A DNA stretch of 31,307 nt from a virus: positions 1-31,307 of the IMG/VR virus record IMGVR_UViG_3300031226_000006. One strand, written 5' to 3'. A program made the position numbers and the translations under genes. The notes beneath the pieces are model-generated. The model did not search any database, was not told the origin of the DNA, and saw nothing but the letters and a program-made list of their open reading frames with translations. Of the stretch, positions 1 to 5,604 are shown piece after piece. Positions within the stretch are counted from its first letter, which is position 1; each line of letters opens with the position of its first letter.

Positions 1-1
1 G

Positions 2-166
2 CGCAAGGCAATACGCGATATGGTCAATCTCTGGTTCGAAGACGAACCGGAGCAGGAATCAGCCCCGGTTGTTGAGACCACTCACAATTCCGGTGAGGGT
101 TTGCCAAGCAGTGATGCCGCAGAGGCCGGGGCTGATACCACGATGTCGAATGGAGAACGATCATGA
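2..166 (+). CDS. C-terminal fragment of an unrecognised phage protein (5' end outside the window)
   Basis: An open frame runs from the window edge to a TGA at 164-166 and gives 54 residues. It begins RKAIRDMVNLWFEDEPEQE and becomes acidic and Ser/Thr/Ala-rich, a low-complexity tail typical of the C-terminus of a small soluble protein. The stop overlaps the ATG of the next gene in an ATGA arrangement (163-166), which supports translational coupling and confirms the frame. I do not recognise the family, and the functional part lies upstream of the window. The ATG at 20-22 is in frame but is probably internal because the frame stays open to the edge. Confidence 0.6.
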   Translation, partial: RKAIRDMVNLWFEDEPEQESAPVVETTHNSGEGLPSSDAAEAGADTTMSNGERS

Positions 167-357
167 GTGACGAAAAACTGATCAGGTTCCTGAAGGCTGC
201 AGACGGCGCGCGATGGTCTCACGTCCCCAGCGTATGGCTTGAGCAGCTTCGTACTGCCCTCAACGAAAATCTTGTGAAGGTCGGGTGGGGCGGAATTATA
301 GAACTCACCGAGACGGGCAAGATTGCCAAACGATCCTTGACCGAACATCGAGGATGA
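163..357 (+). CDS. small hypothetical phage protein, 64 aa
   Basis: This ORF starts at an ATG that overlaps the previous stop (ATGA) and ends close to the start of the next gene, so it belongs to the compact plus-strand run of accessory genes. The product (MSDEKLIRFLKAADGARWSH...) is soluble and mixed-charge. Its second half (KVGWGGIIELTETGKIAKRSL) reads like a small winged-helix fragment, because an 'I.LT..G' pattern is common at the end of such domains. That resemblance is only suggestive. No signal peptide or membrane segment is visible and no function can be assigned. Confidence 0.65.
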   Translation: MSDEKLIRFLKAADGARWSHVPSVWLEQLRTALNENLVKVGWGGIIELTETGKIAKRSLTEHRG

Positions 358-359
358 CA

Positions 360-536
360 ATGAGAGCAACAACGATCGTCTATGCCCACCCGGAAGTATT
401 CCGCATACTCGCTGAAGATACTCGGCGGTTCAGCGGGTCAAGGACTGGATTCTGGGACCGGCTATTCGCAGCTTGGCTAGTTTTCGTCGGGCGTGCTGAT
501 GCCTTATCGTGGGAAGAGTGGCCACCTCGGTCATGA
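360..536 (+). CDS. small hypothetical phage protein, 58 aa
   Basis: The start was placed at the ATG at 360 because a GAGG at 350-353 lies six bases upstream. The frame is open further upstream to 285, and an in-frame ATG at 354 overlaps the previous stop, but neither is better spaced from an SD. The product begins MRATTIVYAHPEVFRILAED and has a short aromatic and hydrophobic patch (FWDRLFAAWLVFVGRA) that could be an amphipathic helix or one weak membrane segment. It lies between two better-supported small genes in the same direction. The family is not recognised. Confidence 0.5.
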   Translation: MRATTIVYAHPEVFRILAEDTRRFSGSRTGFWDRLFAAWLVFVGRADALSWEEWPPRS

Positions 537-555
537 CCGATCATCGAGGAAGCCC

Positions 556-873
556 ATGAACAAATGTCCCGGCTGCGACGGCCACGAATGCGACGATGGA
601 TGCCAATATCCAATGACCGAGGACCAAATGAAACGTAAACCCGACTTTATCCTACCCATGCACGGCGAACGCGAAGTGCTGGAAATCTACGGCTGGAAAG
701 TCCCTGGCCGGGTGGAGGCTCTAATGCCGCGCCACTTCGTCAGCATGTATACGGATGGCCCTGCGACCCGCTGGAATGTCATCGACCGCCAAACTCAGGA
801 ATGGGTTCGGCGCTTCCCGACCCAAGCCGAGGCACAGGCCCATGCGGATAAACTCAACGGAGTAACATCATGA
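556..873 (+). CDS. small Cys-rich hypothetical protein, 105 aa
   Basis: The start at 556 is chosen for the GAGGA at 546-550 with five bases of spacing. The frame extends upstream to 493 but without a comparable SD. The N-terminus carries CPGCDGHECDDGC (residues 4-16), four cysteines plus a histidine spaced as in a small metal-binding knuckle. The rest (residues 40-105) is a compact mixed alpha/beta sequence with WNVIDRQTQEWVRRFPTQAEAQAHADKL near the end. That looks like the common phage pattern of a strand followed by a 'T..EA..hA' helix. The stop overlaps the next ATG (ATGA, 870-873). The exact function is unknown; zinc binding is inferred. Confidence 0.65.
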   Translation: MNKCPGCDGHECDDGCQYPMTEDQMKRKPDFILPMHGEREVLEIYGWKVPGRVEALMPRHFVSMYTDGPATRWNVIDRQTQEWVRRFPTQAEAQAHADKLNGVTS

Positions 874-1133
874 CCACGCATCTAGAACTGCTGCGCCAAA
901 CCGATATTTTTCTTTCCATGCTTATCTCAGAGATTTCGGACCCGGACATGAGGAAGCAGGCCGATCAACTACTCAAGTCCATTGAGACCGAGACGCGCAA
1001 TGGCACTTCGGGGGAGGATCAGCCGAAGCCACTCATCGAGTTCGGCGTCGGGTGGGCCAAGATCCATTTTAAGCGCGAAGTGACGGAGCGGGACCGCGCA
1101 AATCTTACCGCCGCCCTGGCAGTCATGCGGTAA
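870..1133 (+). CDS. hypothetical phage protein, 87 aa
   Basis: The gene starts at an ATG overlapping the previous stop, so it is probably translationally coupled to it. The product is soluble and mostly helical. The N-terminal half (LELLRQTDIFLSMLISEISDPDMRKQADQLLKSIE) reads as two amphipathic helices. The C-terminal half (LIEFGVGWAKIHFKREVTERDRANL) reads as a strand pair followed by a helix. No catalytic motif is visible and I do not recognise the family. It is followed by 112 bases with no conventional gene. Confidence 0.65.
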   Translation: MTTHLELLRQTDIFLSMLISEISDPDMRKQADQLLKSIETETRNGTSGEDQPKPLIEFGVGWAKIHFKREVTERDRANLTAALAVMR

Positions 1134-1245
1134 GGGTCTCACCATCTTGAGCAGGGCTTGATGCCCGCAGTGGCCTAGAACATGATTTTCCACATCTGTG
1201 CGAGATCATTAAAGGCCTGCAAGAAGCTGTGGAAGGAGACGGGGA

Positions 1246-1611
1246 ATGAATACGCGAGAGGCACTCGGCAAGCTTCTAGAAATTCTTCCTCCTGACTTCC
1301 CGAACCGGTCTTATTACGACGAAATCTGTGCAGAGGAACAGCAAATGAAATACGACGACGAAACCCCGCCGCCCGCGTTTGGTGACAATATGACAGCGGT
1401 TCACGCCAAGCTGGCTGGCGCGGCCTCTGTAAGAGGAATGCAGCATATTTCTGACATCGCCGCTTTCGCGATCAGGCGCGCGATAATACAACTAGAATCA
1501 GCACGGGTTTTTGTCGGGTCAAAGGAGCGCATGCACCCGACCGGGTTGGAACTATACGATGATGAAATCGAGAGCCTGAAGCGCAGTCTCACCGCACTCT
1601 CGCGCTCTTGA
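1246..1611 (+). CDS. hypothetical phage protein, 121 aa
   Basis: An ATG at 1246 follows an SD-like GGAAGGAGACGGGG tract. The product begins MNTREALGKLLEILPPDFPN. It is largely helical and acidic in the first half, and has a helical segment (ISDIAAFAIRRAIIQLESARVFV) in the second half. There are no membrane segments or recognisable enzyme motifs. The next gene follows after 18 bases with its own strong SD. The family is not recognised, and the assignment rests on length, RBS and position in the run. Confidence 0.65.
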   Translation: MNTREALGKLLEILPPDFPNRSYYDEICAEEQQMKYDDETPPPAFGDNMTAVHAKLAGAASVRGMQHISDIAAFAIRRAIIQLESARVFVGSKERMHPTGLELYDDEIESLKRSLTALSRS

Positions 1612-1629
1612 GCAGTCACGGAGGATGCA

Positions 1630-1827
1630 ATGATTGTAACGGACGAAATGGTTGATCGCGCTCTGAACGCATGGTTCGCAAGCCCGCCCAGCGAGTCTGA
1701 CCGGGGCTTAGAGTACAGCATGCGGGCCGCTCTTGAGGCCGCCCTAATACCCCCAGAGGTAGGCGAGACGAATGATGTAAACGATTTCTATGCCCGCGGC
1801 GAGCATCTGCCGGGGGTAACCCGATGA
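1630..1827 (+). CDS. small conserved-type phage protein, 65 aa
   Basis: A GGAGG six bases before the ATG (SD at about 1619-1623) supports this start. The sequence pattern MIVTDEMVDRALNAWF...MRAALEAALIPP is familiar. Many phages of Proteobacteria carry short proteins opening with 'T.EMV.RA..A' and closing the first domain with 'MRAALEAA'. Their role is unknown, but they recur in accessory-gene clusters. The resemblance is from memory of the family pattern and was not searched. The protein should be soluble and helical. Confidence 0.7.
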   Translation: MIVTDEMVDRALNAWFASPPSESDRGLEYSMRAALEAALIPPEVGETNDVNDFYARGEHLPGVTR

Positions 1828-1859
1828 TAAACAGCCACCGTCACAGAGGAGAACGACAC

Positions 1860-2045
1860 ATGACCTTAGAACACATCATCGACCCCACCGCCCCAACCTG
1901 CGAACGCTGCGGCGCAGTCGTCCACGATCCATGCGCCACTGACGAAAAGAAGAAGTTCTGCCAGCTCCCAGACTTCTGCTTCCCGATCAGCAAGCCGGAG
2001 CACGAGCGGATCTGGAAACTGCTATCCAACGCCGGCCGCTGCTAA
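1860..2045 (+). CDS. small Cys-containing hypothetical protein, 61 aa
   Basis: The ATG at 1860 has a GAGGAGA at 1846-1852 with seven bases of spacing and was chosen as the start. An in-frame ATG at 1824 overlapping the previous stop is an alternative that would add 12 residues. The product has CERCGAVVHDPC near residues 16-27, then further cysteines at FCQLPDFC. This is four to five cysteines plus a histidine, suggestive of a small zinc-binding fold. It ends ...LLSNAGRC. No specific family is recognised. Confidence 0.6.
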   Translation: MTLEHIIDPTAPTCERCGAVVHDPCATDEKKKFCQLPDFCFPISKPEHERIWKLLSNAGRC

Positions 2046-2058
2046 GCGAGGAACGATT

Positions 2059-2283
2059 ATGTTCCACCCAATGTCTGAGCCGTGGCTAGATTGGCATCCG
2101 ATCGATACCTTCCCACGCGACGAGGAAAGTTACCTAGTGACCGACGCTAGGCTGGTCGGCGGATTTCCGCAAGTCGTCTTCTGGCAAGAAGAAACACTGC
2201 ATGTTCCGGATGCTAGCATATCTTATTTGCCGAAAGCTTTCACGCACTGGGCGCGCATTCCTATGCCCTATCCTGGCCAATGA
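2059..2283 (+). CDS. DUF551-like protein, 74 aa
   Basis: The protein has the layout of the phage-common DUF551 family. It opens with a W-x-P-I-D motif (WHPIDTFPRDEESYLVTD), a central strand region (VVFWQEE) follows, and it ends with the 'THW..IP.P' signature (FTHWARIPMPYPG). This family is frequent in tailed phages of Proteobacteria and its function is not known. The GAGG at 2048-2051 lies seven bases before the start. An in-frame ATG at 2071 is the alternative. The stop overlaps the next gene's start (ATGA at 2280-2283). Confidence 0.75.
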   Translation: MFHPMSEPWLDWHPIDTFPRDEESYLVTDARLVGGFPQVVFWQEETLHVPDASISYLPKAFTHWARIPMPYPGQ

Positions 2284-2453
2284 TCACTATAGCCCAACCA
2301 TATTGCGACTGGATCTACGTCGCGAACAAGGACAAGCGAAAGGCCAAGATGTGGCTGTGCAAAGCCTGCGGCCACACGGGAAAGGCGCGCGATGTTCCTG
2401 AATGCCCGTGCCAACCTATCTCGATAGGCCGACCAATGATCTCTATACCCTAG
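2280..2453 (+). CDS. zinc-ribbon-like miniprotein, 57 aa
   Basis: This short gene begins at an ATG overlapping the stop of the DUF551-like gene and ends at TAG 2451-2453, ten bases before the next ATG. The sequence reads MITIAQPYCDWIYVANKDK..., then a CKACGHTGKARDVPECPC block at about residues 28-45. That is two closely spaced Cys pairs with an intervening histidine, the arrangement of a small zinc ribbon. The ATGA coupling, the Cys pairing and the fit between neighbours make it convincing despite its size. A nucleic-acid-binding role is possible but not shown. Confidence 0.65.
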   Translation: MITIAQPYCDWIYVANKDKRKAKMWLCKACGHTGKARDVPECPCQPISIGRPMISIP

Positions 2454-2462
2454 GAGGATAGG

Positions 2463-2648
2463 ATGGCGATACTCAGTGAATACGTTCCGTGCGGTTGGGG
2501 CGTCTTTTGGCGGGATGGAGACACAGAATGCTCTACCCTCACGGTTTCGGAGGCGGCTGCGTTAGAATTTGCAGCCAGATCTGTCCCGACCCTGGCTGTT
2601 ATCGAACAGGTTTTCCGGCGCCGTGACGGGCTTCCACGCTCTCCCTGA
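2463..2648 (+). CDS. small hypothetical phage protein, 61 aa
   Basis: A strong SD (AGGAGG at about 2453-2458) precedes this ATG at seven bases. The product MAILSEYVPCGWGVFWRDGD... is short and soluble with a helical middle (VSEAAALEFAARSVPTLAVIEQVF). The pattern of a short beta hairpin then an Ala-rich helix resembles other phage accessory miniproteins. No known motif is present. It follows the zinc-ribbon gene and precedes the last gene of the plus-strand run. Confidence 0.55.
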   Translation: MAILSEYVPCGWGVFWRDGDTECSTLTVSEAAALEFAARSVPTLAVIEQVFRRRDGLPRSP

Positions 2649-2687
2649 GGGATTGCGGGCTCGGGCAACGTGGGGTAGTGGTGGGGG

Positions 2688-2879
2688 ATGCTGAAACGCC
2701 TGATCAGACGCTGGAAGATACACACCCTCGCCCGAAAGCTTGACCCTAAGGCTTTCGAAGAGGGTCGTATTTTCTCAATATTGATTGCCAGGAAAAGGGC
2801 TGAAATGAAGCTGGCAGAAGCTAAGCCCGCAGCCTCAGCCGAAGCGGGGCAACCGCAGTCGGTACAAAAGCGCCGTTAG
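2688..2879 (+). CDS. small basic hypothetical protein, 63 aa, overlapping the end of the opposing spike gene
   Basis: The ORF starts at an ATG preceded by a G-rich GTGGGGG tract, a weak SD. The product MLKRLIRRWKIHTLARKLDP... is very basic at the N-terminus and ends in a low-complexity Ala/Glu/Gln tail. The last 59 bases overlap, tail to tail, the 3' end of the minus-strand 927-residue spike gene. Because the overlapped part encodes a conserved C-terminal motif on the other strand, the tail of this protein is probably not under its own strong constraint. Function unknown. Confidence 0.5.
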   Translation: MLKRLIRRWKIHTLARKLDPKAFEEGRIFSILIARKRAEMKLAEAKPAASAEAGQPQSVQKRR

Positions 2880-5604
2880 CGTCATTCCGAACAAATGCGT
2901 TCACGGCCGCCATCTGCGTTGGATTTAGATCGGTATCGAAAATAAGATCAGCGTGCATCGTTCCGCGCGCTTCCGAGTTCGACCAAATGTAGGTTCCAGT
3001 CACAACGTTCGCCCCAGCCGTCCACTTCGAACTGGAAGAACCCATCATGAGCGGGTAGTTTGTGAGTGTATTTATAGCATCACTTTGTTGATAGCAGACA
3101 ATGAAGTGAGGATTAAAAGCCGCGCCTGACACTGGCGTCCCAGACGCCCCATTTGCCCAGCAACTGAGATTTGATCCGTCCCACATGCCCGCTACGATTT
3201 GAGGATTGTCGCCAGCGGAAAGTGCAGGTGCGGTCGCGGTAACAACTGCGCTCGTTGAAGTGCTGGTGTCGCTCAACAGAAAAGTCACAGTTCCTTGCGC
3301 GCCAGACCCCTCAGACAGCACCATGCCATGACTAAATTCGTTCATCGCCATTGGCGTGAACACACCCGTTCCATTCTTGCGATAAGAGGAAATGACGGTG
3401 ATCTTCTCTTTGCGCTGTAATGCCTGCAGCCGCCCCATCACGCCTTGGCCGCGCCCATTGTTGCCGTACATGCCACGCGATGTCGTGTTAGGATTTATGA
3501 GTCCGGGGGCGATGCCGTTGACTGCTGTTGCGCTATAGGTCGTTGTGGAGGCACTTGAGCCGGTGTCCCAAGGGGTATAGTCACCCATCCTCGGAAGCCG
3601 CGTTGTGCCAAGGTCAAAGCACCGAGTGACGACAGACGTTTTCGCGACCCCCATCCACGCGAACCTGCCGAGCATTAGGTGCTGGAGCAAGTTTTGCGCC
3701 GTCAACATTGCGACGAAGTTCTTGATCTTGATCTCATTGATAGTGGTCGGATCAGCGCCGGCTGCTAGTACGCGGGTCATGTGCTTGTTCGTCAGCTGGT
3801 CATAGGCGCCGACGTAGGTTGAAACCACGCGAGAGCCCGCCTCTACGCCGCCGTTGAGCGTGACCACCTTGTAATAATAGACAGAGCCCAGCGTGGCCGT
3901 GGAATCGACGTATTGCCCAACGCTGCTGACGTCGCCAAGGTTGGTCGTGATACTACCCGCCGAGGTGCCTCGATAGATTCGATAGGCGTGGCCTGGAATG
4001 ACGTCGTACCAATTAAGCGTGACGTTTCCTGACGAACACTTAGCTTTGAGACCCGGAGGAGCTGCACTGGCAGCCGCTGTCGCATCGATCACGTCTAAAT
4101 GAAGGTCAAGATACTCATTGTACATCCCGCCGCCGTTTTCGTAGTACTCGCCTAATGTGGCTGTCCCAATTTGAGGGAAAAATCCCAGCACGACGTAGTT
4201 GTAGCGGATACCGTCTTCCAGATAGCCGCTAGTGCTGCTGATGTACGACTCTTGCGGGAATATACCGGCGTACATTGCAGAAAGCCGCGTCGGCGCAGGC
4301 GATGCCAGACAGTTACCTTGCGTGTCGATGGCAACTTGCGTCAGAAACATCCCGCCGTCCGTAGCGACATCCCAATGTGTGGGACTCGACGCGGGAGGGT
4401 TGTTTAGATTGCCGGCAGTCTTTGAAACGTAAGACTGGTGTTCGTAGTAATGTTGATCGCGCGGGCCTGTTGGCGCATTAGGATATTTTACGCCGCTGTA
4501 GGTAAATATTTGAGCTTTGTCACCAACCGCGTAGGTCGTACCGCTCGACCAAACAGAGCCTCGTGCATCCTCTGTTGCGGTGGTGTATTTTTGCGCTCCA
4601 ATGAAATATGGAGGATTGAATCCTGTAAAGAATTTGCTGTTGCCGAGAATGGTGTTCGTTGTGCCTCCGTACTCCCATCGACGACCATCCGTTGACGTAT
4701 AGTAGCCCCGAAGGCCATCTTCAAAACCGACATCCCGCGGTCCGAAAGAAACCCAGTTGCCGGTGCTGATGCGTTGCGGAGTTTGCTGGGCAACCGTTCC
4801 GAAACCGGGGTTGTTGAACATATTCGTAAAGGCGGCGCCTTGGAGGGTCCAAGTATCAAGATCAGCCGTCGTGAAAAGGATGTTGTTGAAGGCGTTGGTA
4901 TTGATGCCGGCCCCGTTGGGGCAGCCCTGAATGTAAAGAAAACCGGGAGCGCCGGGCTCGTCAGGGTTGTAAACAAACATCGGGAAGTAAATCCCGGAGA
5001 AACGCTGAGTCCCGGTGAGACTTGCAGTAAATGTCCCGGCTGCAACCGCGCCGCCCTGGTTGGCGCTCAACGTGTAGTCGCCGGGACCACCCTTGCCGGT
5101 GATCTTGGCCGTGATGTGCGCCGCAACCGGAAGCCCGTTGATGACATATCCGAACCCGACTATCCCCGTGTCTGTAAGAGACGGCGTTATCGAATTGATC
5201 CGCAGCGTGGTGCCGTTAGCTAAAACTTCCGCATTGAAGGTCGCGGTGATGCCTGATTGGATAACCCCTTGCGGGGAGATAATCGCGGCCATCGTCGTTG
5301 GATCAGGCGGGATAGCAGGGTCGTTCGAGTACCCAATCCAGATCGCATGAGAGTCAAACCCCCACGTAAACACGTAGCTGTAGTGGTTCGGGGCGATGAA
5401 CCAGATATAGCGATAGCCCTTAGCCGCTTTGCGCGCGGCACCCCACGATCCCATTGCGTCGAGATCGTATGGAGCGCCACCAAACGTCAGCGCGCCGCCG
5501 TTGTGGTAGTAGTCCGACATGCTGGTCGCAGGTCGATCGGTCGTCCGCGACGACGCCGGGGCTCCGAATGCAGGCGAGAAGAAATTGGTTTCGACGAGCG
5601 CCAT
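2821..5604 (-). CDS. large tail spike/fibre protein, 927 aa, propeller-like, fnIII-like and lectin-like regions
   Basis: This is the last gene of the minus-strand adhesin block, starting in a TAATG overlap with the previous gene. Residues 1-100 begin MALVETNFFSPAFGAP and look like an attachment domain. Residues about 100-195 are a Gly-rich beta domain with a 'G.YTLS..QGG' pattern common in tail proteins. Residues about 200-500 contain repeated 'T..D...W' elements (LFTTADLDTWTLQG, YYTSTDGRRWEYGG), as in beta-propeller glycoside hydrolases and sialidase-like proteins. Residues about 515-598 match a fibronectin type III-like module (NVTLNWYDVIPGHAYRIYRG). Residues about 738-910 look like a concanavalin/LamG-type sandwich. 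The C-terminus VPTAVAPLRLRLRA is shared with the neighbouring 810-residue protein. Likely role: receptor binding, possibly glycan cleavage. No catalytic residue can be assigned with confidence. Confidence 0.8.
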   Translation of the reverse strand: MALVETNFFSPAFGAPASSRTTDRPATSMSDYYHNGGALTFGGAPYDLDAMGSWGAARKAAKGYRYIWFIAPNHYSYVFTWGFDSHAIWIGYSNDPAIPPDPTTMAAIISPQGVIQSGITATFNAEVLANGTTLRINSITPSLTDTGIVGFGYVINGLPVAAHITAKITGKGGPGDYTLSANQGGAVAAGTFTASLTGTQRFSGIYFPMFVYNPDEPGAPGFLYIQGCPNGAGINTNAFNNILFTTADLDTWTLQGAAFTNMFNNPGFGTVAQQTPQRISTGNWVSFGPRDVGFEDGLRGYYTSTDGRRWEYGGTTNTILGNSKFFTGFNPPYFIGAQKYTTATEDARGSVWSSGTTYAVGDKAQIFTYSGVKYPNAPTGPRDQHYYEHQSYVSKTAGNLNNPPASSPTHWDVATDGGMFLTQVAIDTQGNCLASPAPTRLSAMYAGIFPQESYISSTSGYLEDGIRYNYVVLGFFPQIGTATLGEYYENGGGMYNEYLDLHLDVIDATAAASAAPPGLKAKCSSGNVTLNWYDVIPGHAYRIYRGTSAGSITTNLGDVSSVGQYVDSTATLGSVYYYKVVTLNGGVEAGSRVVSTYVGAYDQLTNKHMTRVLAAGADPTTINEIKIKNFVAMLTAQNLLQHLMLGRFAWMGVAKTSVVTRCFDLGTTRLPRMGDYTPWDTGSSASTTTYSATAVNGIAPGLINPNTTSRGMYGNNGRGQGVMGRLQALQRKEKITVISSYRKNGTGVFTPMAMNEFSHGMVLSEGSGAQGTVTFLLSDTSTSTSAVVTATAPALSAGDNPQIVAGMWDGSNLSCWANGASGTPVSGAAFNPHFIVCYQQSDAINTLTNYPLMMGSSSSKWTAGANVVTGTYIWSNSEARGTMHADLIFDTDLNPTQMAAVNAFVRNDANGAFVPTAVAPLRLRLRA

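Noticed and set aside
533-559. 8-codon micro-ORF linking two plus-strand genes by ATGA overlaps
   Set aside because: Its length is compatible with chance, and it contains the SD of the next gene, which is enough to explain the sequence.
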